44,843 nucleotides of DNA from an uncultured Bacilli bacterium (GTDB lineage: Bacteria > Bacillota_I > Bacilli_A > RF39 > UBA660): assembly GCA_934097085.1 (NCBI GenBank), contig CAKONK010000012.1, positions 1 through 44,843 on the forward strand. Reading direction: 5' to 3'. Positions 34,138-41,311 of the stretch are shown here, piece after piece. Position 1 is the first letter of the stretch, and each line of letters opens with the position of its first letter. The position numbers and the translations under genes are program-made. Under the pieces are notes generated by a model. That model was not told the DNA's origin and searched no databases. It saw only the letters and a list, made by a program, of their open reading frames with translations.

Positions 34138-34964
34138 AATTTGTAAATTGTTATAATAAATTAGAAATTGATAGAATTAATGATTTAGTAAAAACAAATC
34201 CTTTACTTGCAAAATCTGAAATAGAAAAATATTTAGCAAAATTTCCAAACTATGATTGGGGATATATAATGCAAGCAAATATTTTGATTGTTTTAGGGGA
34301 AGTTCAAAAAGCTAATGATGTTTTAAACTCTTTGGAGGAAAAAGTAAAATCCAATAAAAAATTAAGTAAAGAATTACGTGAGTTATATAGTTCAAAAATA
34401 ACTTGTTTGAGATTAAGAATTTTAGCATATAATAAAAACTATGATATTTTGTATAATTTTTTTTCTGAAAATACTGAATTTATTGTCAAAGAAAAATTGG
34501 CTACCGAATGGCTTTATACTAGGATAGTTACGGGAAATTTGAATGGGGAAAAATTACCTGGGTATTTAGCAAATCAAATTGTGAATTACAGTGAATTTTA
34601 TTTTAAAAATCATATTCAAAAGCATTTTGGTGTGAAAACGCAAGAAAACTCTGTTTTTAGTGAAAATTTTCCATTAGAAAAAGTGTTAGAACATTTACCT
34701 AATTATTTAGGGCAACCAGGGTTATTTTATGATTATTTTACAGATAAGTACATTTTTAAATTAGATGGTTCTGGATTTGCAAGTGGAATAGATACTGATT
34801 TATTCGAGGTAATTACTATTCACGGAACAAACTATATTATTAATATGTATCCAACTTTGGAAGGCACATATACAAATAGCATTGATTTAAATCCAATTCT
34901 TAATAAGGGTTATTCAAGAAAACTTAGTCAAATAGATAAATTTAATAAAAAATATAAAAAATAA
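34134..34964 (+). CDS. TPR-like protein, paralogue 2
   Basis: 276 aa, translationally coupled to paralogue 1. The order of elements is the same: TPR-like helices (LLAKSEIEKYLAKFPNYDW, VLGEVQKANDVLNSLEE), then NFPLEKVLEHLPNYLG, LFEVITIHGTNYI, MYPTLEGTYTNSIDL and the ending RKLSQIDKFNKKYKK. The C-terminal domains are the best conserved part of the pair. The pair is bounded by a terminator shared with the convergent thioredoxin-like gene. Confidence 0.65.
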   Translation: MKFVNCYNKLEIDRINDLVKTNPLLAKSEIEKYLAKFPNYDWGYIMQANILIVLGEVQKANDVLNSLEEKVKSNKKLSKELRELYSSKITCLRLRILAYNKNYDILYNFFSENTEFIVKEKLATEWLYTRIVTGNLNGEKLPGYLANQIVNYSEFYFKNHIQKHFGVKTQENSVFSENFPLEKVLEHLPNYLGQPGLFYDYFTDKYIFKLDGSGFASGIDTDLFEVITIHGTNYIINMYPTLEGTYTNSIDLNPILNKGYSRKLSQIDKFNKKYKK

Positions 34965-34984
34965 AAAAGTAGTGTTTACTACTT
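34961..34984 (-). terminator. Terminator of the CPWC thioredoxin-like gene
   Basis: AAGTAGT and ACTACTT pair perfectly around a GTTT loop; on the minus strand a run of T follows. It overlaps the stop codon of the minus-strand gene. Confidence 0.7.
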
Positions 34985-35597
34985 AATCACAGTCAGCAGT
35001 ACATGCTGATTTTTCATTTACTTCACTAATCATTTTAATAAGTTTTTCTCTCATTGGTTTAAGATCTGCACTTTGCCAAAATTCTTCGGCAGAATCATAT
35101 TTTTTATTATCCCAATATCTAGTATCATCAAATTCTACAACTTTACCATTTTTTACTGCAATTAAACTTGGAGCATATATTCTTTCGTTACCCTCATCAT
35201 CATATCTTAAAAATCCTTTTAAAAGTTTAACCATTTCTTGATATTCTTCAGTATTATTTTTTCTATCTTCATAAATATTGAAATAATAAACTTTTTCTAA
35301 ACCATTCTTTTTAGCAATTTCATTAATAATTGGAACATAACCTCTACACCAAGGACATTTTGGAAAACCCAAAAATATAAGCCCAGTACCATTTTTTATT
35401 ATTTTATTAATTTCCTCAATAGTACGATATGTAAAAACATTATCTTTAGTAGTTTTATATTCCTCAGCAAATTTAACTTTTTCTTCATCAATATTTTTAT
35501 TAATTTTATTCTTTTTAAATACTAAAAATAAAACTAATCCAACAATTAATAATAAAACCACTATACTAGATATTATAATTATTTTTTTCTTTTTCAT
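34983..35597 (-). CDS. Membrane-anchored thioredoxin-like protein (CPWC)
   Basis: 204 aa. A basic start and one membrane helix (residues 6-27) place the rest outside. The thioredoxin fold includes LIFLGFPKCPWCRGYVPIINEIA with active-site Cys81-Cys84, and YAPSLIAVKNGKVV with the cis-Pro. The C-terminus carries two more Cys (CTADCD). It may supply or accept electrons for exported thiols; it is a second extracytoplasmic thioredoxin-fold protein in this window beside the CPYC protein at 16247. Monocistronic. Confidence 0.85.
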   Translation of the reverse strand: MKKKKIIIISSIVVLLLIVGLVLFLVFKKNKINKNIDEEKVKFAEEYKTTKDNVFTYRTIEEINKIIKNGTGLIFLGFPKCPWCRGYVPIINEIAKKNGLEKVYYFNIYEDRKNNTEEYQEMVKLLKGFLRYDDEGNERIYAPSLIAVKNGKVVEFDDTRYWDNKKYDSAEEFWQSADLKPMREKLIKMISEVNEKSACTADCD

Positions 35598-35705
35598 TTA
35601 TTTCTCCTACAAAATAATTTTAATATATTTTTGAAAGTTTAACAATATTTTTTTAGTTGAGATAACTAAACTGTTAGTTTAATTGTATAAAAAAATTAAT
35701 TTCTG

Positions 35706-35714
35706 TGATAAGAT
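35706..35714 (+). promoter_or_regulatory. Extended -10 promoter of the serine hydrolase gene
   Basis: TG-A-TAAGAT, 20 bases before the ATG at 35735, with TGGAGG between. Confidence 0.5.
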
Positions 35715-35734
35715 AGTATCATATGGAGGTATCT

Positions 35735-36565
35735 ATGAATTACAATGTTGAAACTAATTATAAAATGGATGGTTTACTTTTAAAAAATAAGCAATTAATT
35801 AATGCAATAAAAAAATTAAATAATTTATTTTTAAAAGAGACTTATAAGGGTAATAAGGTAAGTTATTATTATGAAGATTTAAATGGTAATGTAATTTCCT
35901 ACAACAAAGATATATGCTTTTATGCTGCAAGTGCAATAAAAATTTTAGTTTGTTTATATATAATGGAGAAAGCAAGAAGTAAGAAGATTGATTTAAACAC
36001 AAAATTGTTGGTAAAAATGGATGAATTAAAACCTGGTACTGGTATTATAAAAAATCAAAAAAATAATCAAGAATATTCAATAAAAGAGCTAATAAAATAT
36101 ACGTTAGTAGAAAGTGATAATACGGCTTATTTAAAACTTGTAAATTATGTTGGCAAAGAAACATTAAAAGAGTACGGACAATCTTTAGGGGCAAAATTTA
36201 CTATGATTGGCAAAGAAACTGATTCATTTGGCATAATAAATTGTAGTGATATGATTATATATTGGAAAAATGTAAAGAAATTCATAGATAGAAACGATGA
36301 TTACGGTAATTTATTAAAAAAATATTTATCAAATCCAACATATAAAATAGTTGAAAATGATGGAGTATTAAAGTATAATTATGTTAGAAAATATGGTTCG
36401 TATGATATTGCATATCACGAAGCAGGTTATGTTGAAACAAGTAAACCTTATTTTATGATTATTTTAACACAATTAAATAAAGAAAGTTATAAGAAAAAAT
36501 TTGTTAATGATACAAGTAAATTATTATTAAATGTAAATAAGATATTAAATGAAAGAGAGGACTAA
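35735..36565 (+). CDS. Class A beta-lactamase-like serine hydrolase
   Basis: 276 aa from the ATG at 35735 (GGAGG before it). The penicillin-recognising fold is supported by S66-A-I-K69 (SxxK), VESDNTAYLKLVNYVG (SDN) and a HEAGYVE segment where KTG usually sits. The deacylating Glu of true class A beta-lactamases is not evident and there is no signal peptide, so a cytoplasmic or atypically exported penicillin-binding-like hydrolase is more likely than a resistance enzyme. Its stop codon overlaps the next start by one base. Confidence 0.75.
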   Translation: MNYNVETNYKMDGLLLKNKQLINAIKKLNNLFLKETYKGNKVSYYYEDLNGNVISYNKDICFYAASAIKILVCLYIMEKARSKKIDLNTKLLVKMDELKPGTGIIKNQKNNQEYSIKELIKYTLVESDNTAYLKLVNYVGKETLKEYGQSLGAKFTMIGKETDSFGIINCSDMIIYWKNVKKFIDRNDDYGNLLKKYLSNPTYKIVENDGVLKYNYVRKYGSYDIAYHEAGYVETSKPYFMIILTQLNKESYKKKFVNDTSKLLLNVNKILNERED

Positions 36566-37149
36566 TGGAAAAGAAAAATATAATAATTACGGGAGCTGTT
36601 GTAGTAGTTATACTTATACTAATGATTTTTATTTCACTAAAGAATAAGAAAAAATATGATTTTGGAAACAATCAAGTTACAAATAATACTCAAAATGAGA
36701 TACCACCAAAAGAAGATAATTTTGGTAAAAATGATACATTTAATATTTCAACTGAATCGGGTAGTGTAGATGTTCTTGGCTACATATCAATTGAGAAAAT
36801 AAAATCTTTTGAAACCGATGAAACTAATGACTATGTATTTTTTAACATTGTTGATACTAAAAGTAATGATTTTAAAACCTATCTAGATGGTTTGTCAGGT
36901 AATACCTTTGGTGGCAATAATAAAATAGGTTTAGGATGTACAGATAATGAAAAAATCTATTATTTCAACTCTTCGGATGGAAAAGAATTAGAAAGTTATG
37001 AACTTAGTGAGAATTCTTCGAAAAAAATATTAGATTCCACAGAAAATAATCCGATTAAATTAAGATTAACTAGACTTGAATATAATGGTGGAACTTCTGC
37101 ACCAATTTGCTATAGTCATATTACTAATGTTGAAGTAATAAGCGAGTGA
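36565..37149 (+). CDS. Single-pass membrane protein with extracytoplasmic domain
   Basis: 194 aa. One membrane helix (residues 6-23) precedes a polar Asn-rich linker and a beta-rich domain (VDVLGYISIEKIKSFE, YVFFNIVDTKSNDFKTYLDG, and CTDNEKIYYFNSSDGKELESYE) with two Cys that may bond. It is coupled to the serine hydrolase upstream (TAATG overlap), so they may form a unit at the cell surface. Family unknown. Confidence 0.65.
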   Translation: MEKKNIIITGAVVVVILILMIFISLKNKKKYDFGNNQVTNNTQNEIPPKEDNFGKNDTFNISTESGSVDVLGYISIEKIKSFETDETNDYVFFNIVDTKSNDFKTYLDGLSGNTFGGNNKIGLGCTDNEKIYYFNSSDGKELESYELSENSSKKILDSTENNPIKLRLTRLEYNGGTSAPICYSHITNVEVISE

Positions 37150-37151
37150 AA

Positions 37152-37403
37152 ATGATAAGATTAATATATGAAATGCTTAAAGGAATTAATAAAAATATTG
37201 ATAAAAATGAGCAATTAAAAGAAAAAGATCGTATGAATGCACTTGAGGAAGAAATGGATATGTATGGACTTGATGATGATGAAAAAGAACTTGTAAGAAA
37301 GGGCGAGTATGATCCATGGGATTTCGACCCAGATAATCCCACTGATGAAGATGACTATTATAAAGATGATTTAGATTATGATGATGACGATGATGAATAT
37401 TAA
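37152..37403 (+). CDS. Small acidic protein with Asp-rich tail
   Basis: 83 aa from the ATG at 37152 (an upstream in-frame GTG at 37146 is possible). The first half is basic to mixed and helical (KGINKNIDKNEQLKEKDRM), the second half turns very acidic and ends in a run of Asp (DYDDDDDEY). It follows the membrane protein by two bases. No family is recognised; an unstructured binding partner is possible. Confidence 0.55.
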   Translation: MIRLIYEMLKGINKNIDKNEQLKEKDRMNALEEEMDMYGLDDDEKELVRKGEYDPWDFDPDNPTDEDDYYKDDLDYDDDDDEY

Positions 37404-37414
37404 GTCATCTTTTT
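37383..37414 (+). terminator. Probable terminator
   Basis: GATGAC and GTCATC (37383-37388, 37404-37409) with a 15-base loop, followed by TTTTT. It overlaps the end of the acidic protein gene. Confidence 0.45.
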
Positions 37415-37463
37415 CTTTGCAAATAATGCTGTTTTATTATATAATTTTTTTAGGGTGGTAAGT

Positions 37464-38291
37464 ATGATATATAGAATGAAACTTCAAAATGAACCTTTTA
37501 AACAAATTAAAAAAGGAACTAAAGAAATAGAAATCAGATTAAATGATGAGAAAAGAAAAGTATTTAAAATAAATGATTATATAGAATTTACAAATATTTC
37601 TACTTTAGAAATAATGTTTGTTAAAATTACCAATTTATACAATTTTAATAATTTTGAAGATTTATTTAATTATTTTGATAATTCAACTTTAGGTTGTGGT
37701 AGTTATAGAGAAATGTATAAATATTATTCAAAAGAAGAAGAAAATAAATATGGTGTTTTAGGTATTGAGATTAAAGTACTTCCAAAAGTTAATCAAGTTA
37801 TCCATAATGAAGATAATTTAACATTGAATGATGTAAATAAAGTTACTCGAAGAGCAAAACTTATTGTAGAAAATAGTAAGGAAGAAATTTTAATATGTCA
37901 TATGGGAGTAAAATATTTTTTAATTGGTGGACATATTGATAACGATGAAAGTGATGAACAATGTTTAACTAGGGAAGTAGCTGAAGAATCTGGAGTTACA
38001 TTAAATTTTTCTAATATTTTACCAATAGCATCCTCAAATTATATAAATAAAGATTATCCAAAAAATGGTGATATTACCTATACAAATACAAATTATTATG
38101 CTATTAAATATGATTTAGTACCAAATATTGAAATGCAAAATCTAACAGAGGAAGAAATAAAAGAAAATTTTAAATTAATGTATATTCCTAAAAATGAAGT
38201 AATTAACTTTTTAGAAAATAATAAGGAAATAAATGCTACATTAAGTGATACAATAATGGCAATAAAAGTGTATTTAAATCTTCAAAAATAA
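37464..38291 (+). CDS. ASCH-Nudix fusion protein
   Basis: 275 aa from the ATG at 37464 (GGGTGG upstream). The N-terminal ~110 residues match the ASCH fold (MKLQNEPFKQIKKGTKEIEI, then NDYIEFTN and YYSKEEENKYGVLGIEI), a PUA-like module that binds RNA or nucleosides. The C-terminal half is a Nudix hydrolase with a perfect Nudix box (G156 to V178, ending REVAEESGV). Nudix enzymes cut nucleoside-diphosphate-linked compounds. The fusion may be a nucleotide-sanitising or RNA-related enzyme, but the substrate is unknown. Confidence 0.85.
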   Translation: MIYRMKLQNEPFKQIKKGTKEIEIRLNDEKRKVFKINDYIEFTNISTLEIMFVKITNLYNFNNFEDLFNYFDNSTLGCGSYREMYKYYSKEEENKYGVLGIEIKVLPKVNQVIHNEDNLTLNDVNKVTRRAKLIVENSKEEILICHMGVKYFLIGGHIDNDESDEQCLTREVAEESGVTLNFSNILPIASSNYINKDYPKNGDITYTNTNYYAIKYDLVPNIEMQNLTEEEIKENFKLMYIPKNEVINFLENNKEINATLSDTIMAIKVYLNLQK

Positions 38292-38300
38292 AAATTATCA

Positions 38301-38309
38301 TGCTATAAT
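38301..38309 (+). promoter_or_regulatory. Extended -10 promoter
   Basis: TG-C-TATAAT, 16 bases before the ATG at 38326 with GGGAG in between. Confidence 0.6.
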
Positions 38310-38325
38310 TACTATGGGAGTAGTT

Positions 38326-39333
38326 ATGAAAAAGATGAGTTTAGCATATAGTGAATATTTAGATAGTATATCAAAAGAGGAAATTGAAGGAATTTTAATA
38401 TTCTTTAATATTAAATATAGAAAAAATAGTAAAAAAGAAAACTTAATTAAAATTCTTGTAAATAGTGCAGAAGAAATTACTAAATATTCATTTAATTTAT
38501 TTCAAAGTGATGAATTAACTAATTTAAAATTAGTGTTAAAAAGTAATGGACATATTAAACCTAGAACAAATTATTTACTTTTATATTTTCTTAATAATTT
38601 AAATAAAAAAGGTATGGTAAAAAAAGTCGCTGAAGATGAGTTTTATATGCCTAAAGATATTCAAAAGTATTTTAAATCTCATTTAAAAGATAAAGATTCT
38701 TTAAAGATAATTAAATCTAATACAAAAGAATATAATTTAATTATGGGACTTTTAAATACCTATGGAGTACTTTCTTATGATAAGTTTTATGAAATGTTTA
38801 ATAATATTATTTCTTGCGATAAAGAATACCTATTTGATAGACTTACAATTTTAAATAATTTTTATGGAGAATTTGAACTTTATTTTTCTAAAAAAGAAAA
38901 ATATGTTTGCAATAAAGCAATTCTTAAAGAGAAGGGTATTCAGTTAAAAGATATTAAAAAGTATGTTAATAAAAAATCTAATTATAAAACGTTTAGTTCT
39001 AAAGAACTAGCTAGTATGTTTAGTTATAAATATATGAGCAAATTTAAATCTTTTAAAAAGATGCTATCATTTGTAAAGAAAAATTATTATTTGGATGAAA
39101 AAGATATAAAAGTATTTTATAAATATGTAATTATTCCATATTTAAATGATGTTCAAATTGATAATCCTACTAAAGAGAAAAATTTATCAAAGAATATTGA
39201 TAAGTATTTTGAATATAAAAATGAAAAACATAAAAGTAAGTTTATGGATTTAGTAAAAGGAATTATTAATGAAGCTCCAATGTGGAAATATAATGGTTAT
39301 AGTGAAATTGAAAAGGAAAAAGGTATAATATGA
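38326..39333 (+). CDS. Helical protein with SAP/Rho-N-like start, unknown
   Basis: 335 aa from the ATG at 38326. The first 50 residues (SKEEIEGILIFFNIKYRKNSKKENLIKIL) resemble SAP- or Rho-N-type helix-extended-helix modules that bind nucleic acid. The rest is mostly helical, Lys- and Tyr-rich, with an aromatic C-terminus (APMWKYNGYSEIEKEKG). It overlaps the next gene by four bases. A nucleic-acid-binding role is a guess from the N-terminus. Confidence 0.6.
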   Translation: MKKMSLAYSEYLDSISKEEIEGILIFFNIKYRKNSKKENLIKILVNSAEEITKYSFNLFQSDELTNLKLVLKSNGHIKPRTNYLLLYFLNNLNKKGMVKKVAEDEFYMPKDIQKYFKSHLKDKDSLKIIKSNTKEYNLIMGLLNTYGVLSYDKFYEMFNNIISCDKEYLFDRLTILNNFYGEFELYFSKKEKYVCNKAILKEKGIQLKDIKKYVNKKSNYKTFSSKELASMFSYKYMSKFKSFKKMLSFVKKNYYLDEKDIKVFYKYVIIPYLNDVQIDNPTKEKNLSKNIDKYFEYKNEKHKSKFMDLVKGIINEAPMWKYNGYSEIEKEKGII

Positions 39334-39698
39334 AACAAATAAAAAATTTACCACTTTATTTAAGTGTCTTTGTGTTAGTTGTATTTTCAGTTTTTTACTT
39401 TGTGTCTGTTAATAAATATAGTTATGCATTTTCTTATGATGAAGTAAAAGAGGCATCAGTTCATCAAGAAAGACTTATTAAAAAATGTGCTGAAGTTTAT
39501 GCTGACAGTAATAAAAATTTATTTGATGGTAAAGAAACAATTTATATAACAATAGATGATTTAGTTCAAAAAAAATTATTACCTTCAGAAAATGGAAAGA
39601 TATATGAAGCTGGTAGTTCAGTAAAAGAGATTAATGACAAAAAAATAAGAATAACTTTAAGCGATGGAAAGTACGATATCAAAATATTAAATGATTAA
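39330..39698 (+). CDS. Small membrane-anchored protein
   Basis: 122 aa. One N-terminal membrane helix (about 9-27) with an Ala-Phe-Ser-Tyr exit, then a small alpha/beta domain (VKEASVHQERLIKKCAEVYADSNKNLF, YITIDDLVQKKLLP, KIRITLSDGKYDIKIL) that resembles the external part of pilin-like proteins. It is translationally coupled to the upstream helical protein gene. Function unknown. Confidence 0.6.
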   Translation: MKQIKNLPLYLSVFVLVVFSVFYFVSVNKYSYAFSYDEVKEASVHQERLIKKCAEVYADSNKNLFDGKETIYITIDDLVQKKLLPSENGKIYEAGSSVKEINDKKIRITLSDGKYDIKILND

Positions 39699-39785
39699 GT
39701 GTAAATAAAGTGTCAAAAAATTACAAAATTGTTGCACTAAGTAGTAAAAATTGGGTAATATATTATTGTAAGGAGCTGATTAAAT

Positions 39786-39998
39786 ATGATTTATCCATCA
39801 ATAGACAAATTACTTAATATAGTTGATTCAAAATATATGCTAGTACATGTTGCCGCTAAAAGGTCTAAACAAATGCTAGAATATTATCATTATCAATTAG
39901 ATAAAAAGGAGTATGTAAATAAGAAACCTTTAGGCCGTGCCCTTGAAGAAATTGATAAAGGCATGGTTCATGTAATAAAAAAAGAAAAAAGGTCTTGA
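39786..39998 (+). CDS. rpoZ: RNA polymerase omega subunit
   Basis: 70 aa, the usual size. It binds and stabilises the beta-prime subunit of RNA polymerase. The signature start MIYPSIDKLLNIVDSKYMLVHVAAKRSKQM and PLGRALEEID are characteristic. The start has AAGGAG upstream and a TAATAT box in front. In Bacillus rpoZ lies next to gmk; here it stands alone beside a tRNA gene. Confidence 0.92.
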   Translation: MIYPSIDKLLNIVDSKYMLVHVAAKRSKQMLEYYHYQLDKKEYVNKKPLGRALEEIDKGMVHVIKKEKRS

Positions 39999-40030
39999 TT
40001 ATCTAAAAAATCTATGATAAGATAATTAAG
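39994..40030 (+). other. Hairpin between rpoZ and tRNA-Ala
   Basis: CTTGATTATCT (39994-40004) and AGATAATTAAG (40020-40030) pair over 11 positions (one G-U). It overlaps the rpoZ stop and ends six bases before the tRNA. There is no T tract, so it may be a processing signal rather than a terminator. Confidence 0.5.
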
Positions 40031-40036
40031 TCTTAT

Positions 40037-40113
40037 GGGGGATTAGCTCAGCTGGCTAGAGCACCTGCCCTGCACGCAGGGGGTCGCGGGTTCGAATCCC
40101 ACATCCTCCACCA
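40037..40113 (+). tRNA. tRNA-Ala (anticodon TGC)
   Basis: 77 nt including encoded CCA. Acceptor GGGGGAT/ATCCTCC (one G-U), D arm GCTC/GAGC, anticodon arm CCTGC/GCAGG with TGC at 40071-40073, and T loop TTCGAAT. The T stem GCGGG/CCCAC has a C-A mismatch at its second pair (40087 with 40101), which is unusual. Confidence 0.95.
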
Positions 40114-40125
40114 AATAGACATTTT

Positions 40126-40150
40126 AGTCCCGTATTTACGGGCTTTTTTT
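40126..40150 (+). terminator. Terminator after tRNA-Ala
   Basis: CCCGT and ACGGG form a stem with an ATTT loop (AG/CT pairs extend it past a bulge), followed by seven T. Confidence 0.85.
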
Positions 40151-40220
40151 GTGCCAGCAGAGCAAATGATTATTATAAAATATTTATTGATTTAAAATAA
40201 TTGTATTATTAATTATTTTT

Positions 40221-40229
40221 TGGTAAAAT
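40221..40229 (+). promoter_or_regulatory. Extended -10 promoter
   Basis: TG-G-TAAAAT, 23 bases before the ATG at 40253. Confidence 0.45.
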
Positions 40230-40252
40230 TATTATTGAAAGTAGATGATTAT

Positions 40253-40729
40253 ATGAGAAATTCACTTGTTATAAAACTTTTAATTATATTTGCCTCTTGT
40301 ATTGGAGCTATAATACTTGCTTCATATGTAGTAAAAATTGCTAGAGAAAGTAATTCATTAACATACGATTTAGGAGAATCCTCAAATAGTTATAGCGATA
40401 CATTTTTAACAAGCTTTAGTGAATACGAAAGTCTCGCAAATGATTTGGGTATAAAAAAAGATTTAACAGCAAATAATTTTGTAACAAATTACTATCTTGC
40501 ATCATTTCAAGATTATGATAAATGTAGTGAGGAGCGTTTTAAATTAGTAAACAAGGTATCTTTAAATGATAATGAACTGAATATTAATTTTAAGGTATAT
40601 AATAAATGTGGATGGTGTAAAAAACATTCTATATTATATTTAATTGAACTACCAAAATTTAATGGTGATAATCCCAAAATTAATTATACTTATGATTTTG
40701 AAAAAGAAATAGATTGTGGAAATGTTTAA
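40253..40729 (+). CDS. Membrane-anchored protein with Cys-rich external domain
   Basis: 158 aa from the ATG at 40253; the TTG at 40220 lies in the promoter. One membrane helix (about 8-28) is followed by a Ser-rich stalk and a domain with several Cys (DYDKCSEERF, YNKCGWCKKHSIL, EIDCG). Beta strands alternate as in small exported domains. It is the last gene before the threonine T-box. Family unknown. Confidence 0.65.
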   Translation: MRNSLVIKLLIIFASCIGAIILASYVVKIARESNSLTYDLGESSNSYSDTFLTSFSEYESLANDLGIKKDLTANNFVTNYYLASFQDYDKCSEERFKLVNKVSLNDNELNINFKVYNKCGWCKKHSILYLIELPKFNGDNPKINYTYDFEKEIDCGNV

Positions 40730-40735
40730 AATCAC

Positions 40736-40764
40736 TTGTTTATTTGTAAATAAAGTGTTAATAT
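40736..40764 (+). promoter_or_regulatory. Promoter of the threonine T-box operon
   Basis: TTGTTT (40736-40741) and TAATAT (40759-40764) with 17-base spacing, giving a start near 40771. Confidence 0.6.
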
Positions 40765-40770
40765 AAGTAT

Positions 40771-40967
40771 GTAAATCGATGAGAAAAGACACGATTATTA
40801 TTTAAACTTTTATAGAGAGTCAGTGTATGGTGTAAACTGATAAAGAGAATAATAATTACTACTTTTTAAGAGGATTAATAAATCCCGGTTAATAGCCGTT
40901 ATAAATAATTAAGTTAAATAAAGGATGGTACCGTTAGAAATAACTCCTTATGGTGCTGTCCTTTTTT
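40771..40967 (+). promoter_or_regulatory. T-box leader (threonine-responsive)
   Basis: The T-box AAAGGATGGTACC (40920-40932) pairs with GGTGCTGTCCTTT (40952-40964), partly through G-U pairs, to form the terminator followed by T. Stem I holds a specifier stem (ATTATTATT with AATAATAAT) and two ACT codons in a row (40858-40863), a threonine specifier. It controls the small ORF and thrS by reading tRNA-Thr charging. Confidence 0.85.
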
Positions 40968-40987
40968 ATATAAAGAAAGGAATGAAT

Positions 40988-41311
40988 ATGAAATCAGAAT
41001 TAACAAATGAAATGATTAATAGTATTGAAGTTTTAGAAACTTTAAAAGAAAATTATGATAATGCATCAATTGAATATGTTATTAATTCTATTAAAGAGGC
41101 AATTAAATCTATGGGTGAAAGAGCAAATTATGTAAATGACAGTTATTTATATAATTTAAATCGGACACGAATTGTACTTAGAATATTAATTGATGTTAAT
41201 AGTTTTAATAAAAATGATGAACAGTTTAATCACAATTTTAATGAAGTAATCGAAATATTAAATAATGAAATTGAAAAGGAGAAGGAAAATGAAAAAAATA
41301 TTAGAAGATGA
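40988..41311 (+). CDS. Small helical protein in the thrS T-box operon
   Basis: 107 aa from the ATG at 40988, seven bases after AAAGG; an ATG at 40982 is too close to the site. It is wholly helical and charged (VLETLKENYDNASIEYVINSIKEAI...IVLRILIDVNSF) and ends in a Lys/Glu-rich tail. It overlaps thrS by 23 bases, so the two are coupled and under threonine T-box control. No family is recognised; its place mirrors the membrane protein before leuS. Confidence 0.7.
   Translation: MKSELTNEMINSIEVLETLKENYDNASIEYVINSIKEAIKSMGERANYVNDSYLYNLNRTRIVLRILIDVNSFNKNDEQFNHNFNEVIEILNNEIEKEKENEKNIRR

Noticed and set aside
35735..36565. Antibiotic-resistance beta-lactamase
   Set aside because: No signal peptide, no recognisable deacylating Glu and no KTG motif; called only as a related serine hydrolase.
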